DNA of 11,161 nucleotides from Mobilitalea sp. GTDB taxonomy: Bacteria; Bacillota_A; Clostridia; Lachnospirales; Lachnospiraceae. A program made the translations under genes and the position numbers. The notes under the pieces were generated by a model that saw nothing but the letters and a program-made list of their open reading frames with translations, had not been told where the DNA came from and did not search any database. Below, piece by piece: positions 5,493-11,161 of the stretch (positions are counted from its first letter, which is position 1; each line of letters opens with the position of its first letter). The stretch spans positions 1-11,161 of the forward strand of contig JARKQP010000899.1 of assembly GCA_029974875.1 (NCBI GenBank), written 5' to 3'.

Positions 5493-6704
5493 ATGCAAGT
5501 AATAGAAGGAAAATACAATACCGCAAAGGTCTTCACGGAAGTTGTGGAAGACACTGCGCTGGAACAGATCAAAACCCTGTGCGACCAGGAATATGTAAAG
5601 AACGCAAGAATCCGGATTATGCCGGATGTCCATGCCGGGGCAGGCTGCACCATAGGAACGACAATGACGATTCAGGACTGTATCGTCCCAAACCTTGTGG
5701 GGGTGGACATCGGCTGCGGCATGGAAACTATACAAATAAAGAATAAACATATCGAGCTGCAAAAGCTGGATAAATTGATTTATGACAGGATCCCATCGGG
5801 CTTTCATATCAGGGAGACAATACATAAGTATAATGATGAGATTGATTTAAGCCAGCTCAGGTGCAGGAAGGAAGGCAGGATTAACCTGGACCGGGCCGTC
5901 AAGTCCCTGGGCACCCTGGGCGGAGGCAATCATTTTATTGAGGCGAACCAGGATGAGGAGGGAAGGAATTACATTGTCATACACTCCGGCTCCAGGCATC
6001 TTGGGCTGGAGGTAGCTACCTTCTACCAGGATCAGGCATATAGATCCTTGAATGGCAATACGGCAGAGGACATTAACCGGCTGATTCAAGAATATAAATC
6101 CGCCGGAAAAGAAAAGGAGATCCAGACGGCAGTAAATACATTAAAGGCCCAGGTGCAGACCAGGATTCCCAAGTCTCTTGCCTATCTGTCAGGACAGCTT
6201 ATGGAGGATTATATCCATGATATGAAGCTTGTCCAGAATTTTGCAATGCTGAATAGGAAAGCCATGATGGAGGAGATCATAAGGGGCATGAAGCTAAAGG
6301 TTGAGGAGGAATTTACCACCATCCACAACTATATCGATACTGGGGAGCTGATACTCAGAAAGGGAGCTGTTTCGGCGAAGGCAGGCGAGAAGCTCCTGAT
6401 CCCCATCAACATGAGGGATGGATCCCTAATCTGTATTGGCAAGGGAAATGAGGACTGGAATTATTCTGCGCCCCACGGTGCAGGAAGGCTTATGTCCAGG
6501 ACAAAAGCGAAGAATACCTTCACTGTTTCGGAGTTTAAGAAGCAGATGTCCGGAATCTATACTACGTCCGTCAACGGGGATACTCTGGATGAATGTCCGA
6601 TGGCCTATAAGGGCATGGAGGACATTGTAGCCAACATTAAGGACACAGCGGACATAGTTAAGGTCATTAAGCCCATCTATAATTTTAAGGCAGGGGAAGA
6701 ATAG
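5493..6704 (+). CDS. rtcB: RtcB family RNA ligase
   Basis: RtcB joins RNA 2',3'-cyclic phosphate (or 3'-phosphate) ends to 5'-hydroxyl ends using GTP and Mn2+, repairing cleaved tRNA and other RNA. I chose ATG 5493 (403 residues) because TGGAGG (5482-5487) precedes it by 5 bases; an in-frame ATG at 5481 overlaps the upstream stop as TAATG but lacks a site. All expected metal and catalytic residues are visible: Asp72 and Cys75 (GVDIGCGM), His147 (GGGNHFIE), His164 (HSGSR), His278 (HNYI), and His328 in PHGAGRLMSR, the position of the guanylylated histidine. MPDVHAGAGC lies at 43-52. The length fits the shorter bacterial RtcB group, below the archaeal type of about 480. No RtcA, Ro60/Rsr or archease gene is seen here. 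Its partner is the zinc-ribbon gene just upstream. Confidence 0.95.
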   Translation: MQVIEGKYNTAKVFTEVVEDTALEQIKTLCDQEYVKNARIRIMPDVHAGAGCTIGTTMTIQDCIVPNLVGVDIGCGMETIQIKNKHIELQKLDKLIYDRIPSGFHIRETIHKYNDEIDLSQLRCRKEGRINLDRAVKSLGTLGGGNHFIEANQDEEGRNYIVIHSGSRHLGLEVATFYQDQAYRSLNGNTAEDINRLIQEYKSAGKEKEIQTAVNTLKAQVQTRIPKSLAYLSGQLMEDYIHDMKLVQNFAMLNRKAMMEEIIRGMKLKVEEEFTTIHNYIDTGELILRKGAVSAKAGEKLLIPINMRDGSLICIGKGNEDWNYSAPHGAGRLMSRTKAKNTFTVSEFKKQMSGIYTTSVNGDTLDECPMAYKGMEDIVANIKDTADIVKVIKPIYNFKAGEE

Positions 6705-6752
6705 GCCGGTATATCTACCACCCATAACCTGACTTTCATTTCTCATAAAATT

Positions 6753-6761
6753 TGCTATAAT
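6753..6761 (+). promoter_or_regulatory. Extended -10 promoter for the AraC-type gene
   Basis: TGC (6753-6755) directly precedes a perfect TATAAT (6756-6761). No good -35 lies at 16-18 bases; CTTTCA at 6733-6738 matches 3 of 6. Extended -10 promoters can work without a -35. Transcription would start near 6768, about 70 bases before the regulator's ATG. No terminator hairpin was seen between rtcB and this site. Confidence 0.55.
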
Positions 6762-6836
6762 GGGAAATAGTAACAATCCTTAATAAAATCCGCAAGGACT
6801 AAAAATAGGATTCACAGTCATTGGAGGACGGACTAC

Positions 6837-7598
6837 ATGAGAGATTACACGGAGATTTCCAAAGAGATTGCCAGATTAAAATTTATCCGGCAGGAGAATA
6901 ATGAGCTTCATAATTCGTACTACCGGGAGAAGAGGGAATTGGAGTGCATCAGGAGTGGTAATATAGAAGGCATGGAGCGGTGCATCAATGAGCCCTATGG
7001 GGGCAGCCTTGGGGTTCTGTCAAGGGATCCTCTCCGGTCCTTAAAAAATGTAGCCTTCTGTGCCATGGCGATTTATGCCAGAAGTGCAATCGAGGGAGGC
7101 ATAATGCCGGAGGAGGCCTTCGCAGTAACGGACGCCTGGGCCTTCCGGATTGACGAGGCAGAGAATGCGGAAGAATTAAAAAAGCATGCGAATGAAATGG
7201 CACGCTACTTTACAAAGCTGGTCCATGACCTTCATAATAAAGCAAAAGCAGTGGCAGGTGCGGGGGAAAATAAGGTTGTGGGGCAATGCAAGAATCTTAT
7301 TTACCAGCATATGCATGAAAAAATCACAGTCCAATACCTTGCAGATACCCTGTATATGAACCCGGATTACCTGTCAAACCTGTTCCATAGGACAGAAGGG
7401 GTTACAATTACTAAGTATATCCTGAATGAGAAGGTAAAGAAGGCAAAGAACCTGTTGATGTATTCCCCCTTTGACTGCAAATCCATCAGCAGCTACCTGG
7501 GCTTTGCCACCCAGAGCCATTTTGGTAAGGTGTTCAAGGAGTACACGGGAATGACACCGATGCAGTATAAAGAAAAGTTTGGGAAGGATGAATTTTAA
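6837..7598 (+). CDS. AraC family transcriptional regulator
   Basis: The protein has 253 residues and is a DNA-binding regulator. ATG 6837 has TTGGAGG (6821-6827) 9 bases upstream. The C-terminal part (about 155-250) holds the two helix-turn-helix units: ITVQYLADTLYMNPDYLSNL and SISSYLGFATQSHFGKVFK, ending in the signature GMTPMQYKEKF. The N-terminal part has the pattern GVLSRDPLRSLKN (57-69) and SAIEGGIMPEEAF, known from a clostridial/bacillary group of AraC regulators whose sensor domain is not a cupin; its ligand is unknown to me. The gene immediately precedes a GH106-like hydrolase in the same direction, and its stop is followed by a 326-base spacer with repeated motifs. The natural inference is that it activates that hydrolase in response to a sugar or glycoside. 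Confidence 0.93.
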   Translation: MRDYTEISKEIARLKFIRQENNELHNSYYREKRELECIRSGNIEGMERCINEPYGGSLGVLSRDPLRSLKNVAFCAMAIYARSAIEGGIMPEEAFAVTDAWAFRIDEAENAEELKKHANEMARYFTKLVHDLHNKAKAVAGAGENKVVGQCKNLIYQHMHEKITVQYLADTLYMNPDYLSNLFHRTEGVTITKYILNEKVKKAKNLLMYSPFDCKSISSYLGFATQSHFGKVFKEYTGMTPMQYKEKFGKDEF

Positions 7599-7750
7599 AT
7601 AATGCTTCAAGTCAAATCTCCCAGGCATATCTGCTCCTTTGTGGCGGATAGCAATCGATTTATACCACTATAACATAATTGGGAATATAAGAAGGTTATT
7701 GCAGAAGTTAATGCAACCTAAAATCAAGTTTTTTACTAGTTCGACCTTAC

Positions 7751-7789
7751 ATTTAGTTTTTCATTTTAGCCTAAATCTAATAAATCTAA
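7751..7789. repeat. TTTAG/CTAAA motif cluster, candidate AraC-type operator
   Basis: ATTTAG occurs at 7751-7756, TTTTAG at 7764-7769 and CTAAAT at 7771-7776; TTTAG and CTAAA form a 5-base inverted repeat around one base. TAAATCTAA is then repeated in exact tandem at 7772-7780 and 7781-7789. The cluster ends about 20 bases before the candidate -35 (7810), where AraC activators commonly bind. Confidence 0.4.
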
Positions 7790-7809
7790 TAACAAATAAT
7801 ATAAGAAAA

Positions 7810-7839
7810 ACGACAGAGGACAAAGAAAAGTGATATAAT
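7810..7839 (+). promoter_or_regulatory. Candidate promoter of the GH106-like gene
   Basis: A perfect TATAAT (7834-7839) carries a TGA extension (7831-7833). ACGACA (7810-7815), a 4-of-6 match to TTGACA, lies 18 bases upstream. The predicted start near 7846 leaves an untranslated leader of about 80 bases. The -10 sits inside the loop of the inverted repeat described next, so promoter and repeat overlap. Confidence 0.5.
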
Positions 7840-7858
7840 TTTGTCCTCTTATTTTTTA
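7815..7858 (+). terminator. 10-bp inverted repeat with T-run: terminator of the AraC gene and/or operator
   Basis: AGAGGACAAA (7815-7824) pairs perfectly with TTTGTCCTCT (7840-7849) around a 15-base loop, followed by T, A and TTTTTT. This fits an intrinsic terminator for the AraC transcript. Because the arms bracket a TATAAT, the same sequence may also act as a repressor-binding palindrome over the hydrolase promoter. Confidence 0.65.
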
Positions 7859-7924
7859 TACTGGGATCATGCTGAGGTGGGATAAAGTTAAAAAATAATT
7901 TGACCAATAAGGAGGATAACCAGG

Positions 7925-10186
7925 ATGGATGAAAAAGACTTCCGGCACCCGGAACACAAAAAAGAATATGACGAAGCCCAGGTTCCTTTGTGGTTTTGGA
8001 ACGATAAGCTGGAAAAAGCAGAGCTGGAGCATCAGATGAAGCTGATGACGGAGGCGGGAATCACCTGCAATGCGCCCCATGCAAGAACAGGCTTTGTTGG
8101 CGGATATCTGGATAAGGAATGGATGGAGCATATCAATACGGTCATTGAGTATAAGAAACAGAACGGGGAACGGCTGTGGATATATGATGAGTTCAACTGG
8201 CCGGCAGGAACAGCCAATGGGCAAGTGACAAAGCATGAGGAGTACCGGGAAAAGTACCTGCAATTGCAAAGGTTCCTTGTGCCTGCAAACACCAGGTTCC
8301 GGAGACAGCCCGGCAGTATCAGGCCGTCAAAGCTTAGCGCTGCGGAAGCGATGGAAAATTATAAAGGAGAAAAATTCAGGATACAGAATCTGTTCTGCTA
8401 TGATGCAGAGACGATGGAGCCCATCGATACCAGCCGGTTCCAGCCGGGGGGCGAACCAGGCGTACTGTTCTCCATGGCGGAATTTGATTTTGAGCTCCTT
8501 AGGGACAGGGACACGGTTGTCTATGAAGCAAGGGTTATGATGGAGCCATATTCCGAGGGCGGGGAGCTAAACCCCGACTATTTGAATGCGGAGGCAACCA
8601 AGCTCTTTGTGGAAAAGACCTATGAGGAGTACTACAGGCATTTTTCCGAGGCCTTTGGAAATGTTATTACGGCAGGCTTCAATGATGAGACAAGATTTTG
8701 CCATGCTTTTCCCTGGAGTGATGTGCTGCTTGAGGAATTTGAACGGAGAAAGGGCTATAAGCTGGAGGAGCATCTGCCAGACCTTGTGATACCCGGGGTG
8801 GAGGCCGGCCGGACACGCTGTGACTACTATGATGTCATTGCCGACCTGTATAGGGAGAATTATCACTCCGTCATAAAAAAATGGTGTGAGGAGCATCAGA
8901 TTGATTACTGTCCCCATCTGCTCGGGGAAGAAACCATGTCGGGCCATGTACGGTTCAGCGGGGATTTCATGAGGCAGCTGAGGGCTGTCAGCAGGCCGGG
9001 AGTGGATCATCTTGGCAAGGGAATCGGAAGCCTGAATATTAAATTTGCAGCTTCGGCAGCGGAGATATACGGTAAGCGGGGACTGGTGTGTGAGGTATTT
9101 GCCGCCTGCGGCTGGGATCTTACCTTCGAGGAGTACACGAGGATGATTTCCTGGCTGTATTCCCAGGGTGTCCAGACAATAACCAACCATGGATTTTTCT
9201 ATTCCATCAGGGACTTCAGGAAGCATGACTGGCCACCGTCCCAGTTCTTCCAGTGGAGCGGATGGAACCGTATGGCAGAGGCCAATGCAATGTGCAGAAG
9301 GGTATACGGTATGTTAAGCGAAAGTGTCCGCCAGACGGATGTACTGGTTTATCATCCCATAGAAACCTTTTGGCTGCATTATCTGGCGGACCAGGGCTTT
9401 ACCCATGGCTACCACAGGGGGCCGGTTATCCTGGATGAACGGGCAGCAGAGCTTGACAGGAAGGAACAGCTCCTGCTAAACGGGCTGCTGGAGTACAACC
9501 TGGACTTTACGGTCCTTCCTGGTGACGGCGTAGGGAATTTTGAGATAGAGGATGAAAGATTCGTAAATTGGGTCACCGGCCTGGAATACCGGAGCTTCAT
9601 TCTTCCGATGTGTGAGATTATCCCCCTCTCGCTTGCCCAGCTATTGGATGAATTTACGCTGCAGGGAGGACGCCTGTGCATTATTGATACCATTCCCCAG
9701 TATGGATTACAGAGGGCTGCGGACGGGGAAATACGCAGCATATTCCAACGGATTAAGGAGAGGGCGTCAGTAAAATTCGTCCATGACGTGGAGGAAATAC
9801 AGGACATCGTGGATTGGTTGAAGGAGGGGGCGGCTCCGGATATGAGGATCATATCAGGAATCAATTATTGCAAAAATACGCAGAAGCATTATCCGGACTG
9901 GATCATTGATCCCTACATCCATACGGGCGAAGATTTAGAGGGTATATCCTGGTGCAAATTCCTAAACGGCAGCCAGAAAATATATTACTTTATAAATTTC
10001 ATGAAGGAGGAACAGGAACTGGTGGCAGAAGTTGGCTCTGGGACAGCTCCTGAACTGTGGGATACCTTTACGGGAGAGATAAGTGCCGTGGAGATCCTGC
10101 ATCAATCGTCTGCCGGCAATGGACCGGAATATCGGATAAAATTCATACTCCCTTGCAATTATGGCGTTTTTCTGGTGACAGATTGA
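7925..10186 (+). CDS. GH106-like glycoside hydrolase (alpha-L-rhamnosidase-related)
   Basis: The protein has 753 residues and no signal peptide or membrane helix, so it is cytoplasmic. ATG 7925 has AAGGAGG (7909-7915) at 9-base spacing. The N-terminal pattern PLWFWND (21-27) with HQMKLMTEAGI, then IYDEFNWPAGTANG (86-99), recalls the catalytic barrel of GH106 proteins, whose studied members remove alpha-L-rhamnose from plant glycans. Further family-like blocks are GFNDETRF (251-258), RPGVDHLG, CEVFAACGWD (389-398), and NHGFFYSIRDFRKHDWPPSQ. Glu255 and Glu390 are my candidates for catalytic acids, not established. The barrel is followed by a Rossmann-like segment (DVLVYHPIETFW) and a C-terminal beta part ending in NYGVFLVTD. 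It is shorter than many secreted GH106 enzymes. Intracellular placement suggests action on imported small glycosides. The upstream AraC protein is its likely regulator. True substrate unknown. Confidence 0.8.
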   Translation: MDEKDFRHPEHKKEYDEAQVPLWFWNDKLEKAELEHQMKLMTEAGITCNAPHARTGFVGGYLDKEWMEHINTVIEYKKQNGERLWIYDEFNWPAGTANGQVTKHEEYREKYLQLQRFLVPANTRFRRQPGSIRPSKLSAAEAMENYKGEKFRIQNLFCYDAETMEPIDTSRFQPGGEPGVLFSMAEFDFELLRDRDTVVYEARVMMEPYSEGGELNPDYLNAEATKLFVEKTYEEYYRHFSEAFGNVITAGFNDETRFCHAFPWSDVLLEEFERRKGYKLEEHLPDLVIPGVEAGRTRCDYYDVIADLYRENYHSVIKKWCEEHQIDYCPHLLGEETMSGHVRFSGDFMRQLRAVSRPGVDHLGKGIGSLNIKFAASAAEIYGKRGLVCEVFAACGWDLTFEEYTRMISWLYSQGVQTITNHGFFYSIRDFRKHDWPPSQFFQWSGWNRMAEANAMCRRVYGMLSESVRQTDVLVYHPIETFWLHYLADQGFTHGYHRGPVILDERAAELDRKEQLLLNGLLEYNLDFTVLPGDGVGNFEIEDERFVNWVTGLEYRSFILPMCEIIPLSLAQLLDEFTLQGGRLCIIDTIPQYGLQRAADGEIRSIFQRIKERASVKFVHDVEEIQDIVDWLKEGAAPDMRIISGINYCKNTQKHYPDWIIDPYIHTGEDLEGISWCKFLNGSQKIYYFINFMKEEQELVAEVGSGTAPELWDTFTGEISAVEILHQSSAGNGPEYRIKFILPCNYGVFLVTD

Positions 10187-10197
10187 GATCCGGCATT

Positions 10198-10227
10198 TTG
10201 AATAGTTTTCCTGAAGCAGCACATAAT
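10198..10227 (+). promoter_or_regulatory. Candidate promoter for the 65-residue ORF
   Basis: TTGAAT (10198-10203, 4 of 6) and CATAAT (10222-10227, 5 of 6) are 18 bases apart. They lie just after the hydrolase stop and 30 bases before the next ATG. No terminator is visible between the two genes, so read-through from the hydrolase is also possible. Confidence 0.35.
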
Positions 10228-10256
10228 ATCTGCAACGCTATATAGTGGAGGTAGTT

Positions 10257-10454
10257 ATGTCAGATAAAGAGAACAGTAAGAATCCGAACAATACAGTCCA
10301 AAATGATGACGGAACAGCGGAAAGAAATATAACAGGGGATGATATGAACCGGTACAAGAATGCAATGGACAACACAAGAAGTTATGTAAGCGGTGATACT
10401 GAATGGTCTTCCTCAAGTCACCAACTCTCCAGGGATCCTTCAGAAACAAAATAA
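10257..10454 (+). CDS. Small hydrophilic Asn/Asp/Ser-rich protein, unknown
   Basis: The ORF has 65 residues from ATG 10257, with TGGAGG (10246-10251) 5 bases before it. A GTG at 10245 would lie across that site and is less likely. The protein is highly polar and rich in Asn, Asp, Ser and Thr, with a start of MSDKENSKNPNN and a Ser-rich WSSSSHQ near the end. There is no Cys, membrane helix or signal peptide. It is probably disordered, at least in part. It resembles the ORF at 4480 only in composition; I see no alignable motif. A hairpin follows 7 bases after the stop. I do not recognise a family and suggest no function. The good ribosome binding site is the main support that it is expressed. 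Confidence 0.55.
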   Translation: MSDKENSKNPNNTVQNDDGTAERNITGDDMNRYKNAMDNTRSYVSGDTEWSSSSHQLSRDPSETK

Positions 10455-10461
10455 GAAAGCC

Positions 10462-10501
10462 GGGATGTGCCTGAAACCACAATGTGTTTTCAGACACACC
10501 C
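10462..10501. repeat. Imperfect hairpin after the 65-residue ORF
   Basis: GGGATGTGCCTGAAA (10462-10476) pairs with TTTCAGACACACCC (10488-10501), leaving one bulged A and one C-A mismatch, about 13 pairs. The + strand has no T-run after it. Read on the - strand it is followed by a T-rich stretch, but no - strand gene is seen. It may be a processing or stabilising hairpin. Confidence 0.45.
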
Positions 10502-10613
10502 TAGGATAAAAATATGTTGAATGTAAGAATCCCCTTGGATTGTTTATGGATTTTAATTCAAAAAGCTTAGTATAAAAGGGCTGCTTTATTAGGATGTACT
10601 TTTTGCAGAAGGG

Positions 10614-10643
10614 AAGGCATCCGGCTTAAAGCGGTCCTTTTTT
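10614..10643 (+). terminator. Weak terminator-like hairpin with T-run
   Basis: AAGG (10614-10617) pairs with CCTT (10636-10639), and CCG (10621-10623) with CGG (10632-10634). TTTTTT covers 10638-10643. The stem is interrupted and weak. It could end the transcript of the 65-residue ORF, or a short RNA begun at TATAAA (10571-10576), which lacks a clear -35. Confidence 0.35.
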
Positions 10644-10714
10644 ATAGGATGCTGTTGCAAAATGGAGCTTTGAACTGTAGAATAATAGGTAGGAATCGTA
10701 TGAGGAGAAATGCC

Positions 10715-10918
10715 ATGAAAATTGATGAAAATAAAATTTTGAAAATAATGAATAAGTATGACAAAACAGTAGAAAGTACAGGAGCGTTTTTGCTTGAGAT
10801 TGATGACGGTGTATTATATATTACGGATTCCTGTGAAGGTGTCGATATGGTTCAGCTGGATAAAGAAAAGTGCTTTAGACTTGCTGATATGTTTCGGGAG
10901 CTTGGTGAAAATTTATAG
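10715..10918 (+). CDS. Small acidic protein of 67 residues, unknown
   Basis: ATG 10715 is chosen because GAGGAG (10702-10707) lies 7 bases upstream; in-frame ATGs at 10649 and 10700 would add a basic stretch with poorer sites. The protein looks folded, unlike the low-complexity ORFs nearby. It has an N-terminal helix (ENKILKIMNKYDK), two likely beta-strands (GAFLLEID and GVLYITDS), and a C-terminal amphipathic helix (KEKCFRLADMFRELGENL) with a single Cys there and another in DSCEG. It has no membrane segment. I do not recognise a family. A clear terminator follows 18 bases after the stop, so it closes its own transcription unit. No partner gene is evident; the spacing from the hydrolase region suggests independence. 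Confidence 0.65.
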   Translation: MKIDENKILKIMNKYDKTVESTGAFLLEIDDGVLYITDSCEGVDMVQLDKEKCFRLADMFRELGENL

Positions 10919-10935
10919 GAAGAGTATAAATAGCT

Positions 10936-10967
10936 GGGGTAGGATTCTTTGAATCCTGCCCTTTTTA
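10936..10967 (+). terminator. Intrinsic terminator after the 67-residue ORF
   Basis: GGGTAGGATTC (10937-10947) pairs with GAATCCTGCCC (10951-10961), 11 pairs with one G-U, around a TTT loop. TTTTT follows at 10962-10966. A textbook terminator. Confidence 0.92.
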
Positions 10968-10986
10968 TATTTAGGGCAAGTTCGGT

Positions 10987-11037
10987 GACGGATAGAGCGG
11001 ATTTGGGGACGGATGCCTATAATATATGCCCAGGCAT
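10987..11037. promoter_or_regulatory. Direct repeats beside a TATAAT near the right end
   Basis: GACGGAT occurs at 10987-10993 and 11008-11014, exactly 21 bases apart, two helical turns. TATAAT follows at 11018-11023 but with no clear -35. ATGCC (11013-11017 and 11026-11030) can pair with GGCAT (11033-11037). This may be the control region of a gene beyond the window. The last 50 bases are very A-rich with repeated TGAAAA and no coding frame I can support. Confidence 0.3.
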
Positions 11038-11161
11038 GCAGAAGTAGCCTCCGGCCTAGGTTTAGCGAATGAGAAGTATTTTTCGTAGCTTCCCTGATGC
11101 CATACAGTCTTATGTTTAATAAGAAATGAAAACTGAAAATAAATGAAAAATAATGAAAATA

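Larger units (their letters stand above)
7599..7924 (+). promoter_or_regulatory. Regulatory spacer between the AraC gene and the hydrolase gene
   Basis: This 326-base stretch has no convincing gene. Its first 140 bases show nothing clear. At 7751-7789 it is very AT-rich with repeated TTTAG/CTAAA motifs. At 7810-7858 it holds a promoter overlapped by an inverted repeat. A ribosome binding site, AAGGAGG (7909-7915), stands before the hydrolase start. An open frame from a TTG at 7639 has no binding site and is not counted. Confidence 0.6.

Noticed and set aside
7639..7833. 64-codon + strand frame in the spacer after the AraC gene
   Set aside because: TTG start with no ribosome binding site, composition that merely follows AT-rich DNA, and overlap with the promoter and inverted repeat at 7810-7858.
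8567..9226. 219-codon open frame on the - strand inside the GH106-like gene
   Set aside because: It lies wholly opposite a strongly conserved + strand coding region, and its translation shows no family motif. It is a shadow of the codon pattern of the real gene.
1..11161. CRISPR array, insertion sequence, prophage or integrase
   Set aside because: No regularly spaced repeats, transposase, integrase or phage structural motifs were found on either strand.

Overview
All convincing genes in this window lie on the + strand. The window suggests a Gram-positive anaerobe of the Clostridia, probably Lachnospiraceae-like. The grounds are GGAGG-type ribosome binding sites before nearly every gene, frequent TTG starts, moderate GC with AT-rich spacers, hairpin-plus-T-run terminators, and family-level resemblance of the RtcB, AraC and GH106-like proteins to clostridial ones. 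This is recognition from memory, not a database search.

Layout. (1) 1-2266: a tightly overlapping envelope operon. It holds a 5'-truncated GT2/GtrA fusion glycosyltransferase, a membrane-anchored phosphodiester glycosidase (NAGPA type) and a small four-helix membrane protein. The second and third genes start at TTG codons inside the gene before. (2) 2366-3771: a monocistronic HtrA-like membrane-anchored serine protease with a PDZ domain, ending in a strong terminator. (3) 3900-4355: an FMN split-barrel (pyridoxamine-phosphate-oxidase-like) protein. (4) 4480-5004: two very small Asn/Ser/Thr-rich ORFs, the second behind the best sigma-A promoter in the window. (5) 5004-6704: about 265 bases of inverted and direct repeats (a terminator, a 14-base palindrome and a set of competing stems), then a 70-residue Cys/His zinc-ribbon-like protein and RtcB RNA ligase, which are translationally close. 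(6) 6756-10186: an AraC-family regulator with its own extended -10 promoter, then a regulatory region with repeats, then a 753-residue GH106-like glycoside hydrolase. (7) 10257-11161: two more small unrecognised ORFs, a terminator and an AT-rich end that probably leads into the next gene.

How the parts may work together. Block 1 looks like lipid-linked sugar transfer and removal at the envelope. Block 6 looks like a regulator and its cytoplasmic glycosidase target. The most interesting part is block 5. An RNA-repair ligase is paired with a small putative nucleic-acid-binding protein. In front of them lies a leader with a short Asn/Thr-rich ORF, an intrinsic terminator with a possible competing strand, and a second structured element in which two near-identical strands can pair with the same partner. 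This would fit RNA-based control of RNA repair, but it is a hypothesis from reading base pairs by eye.
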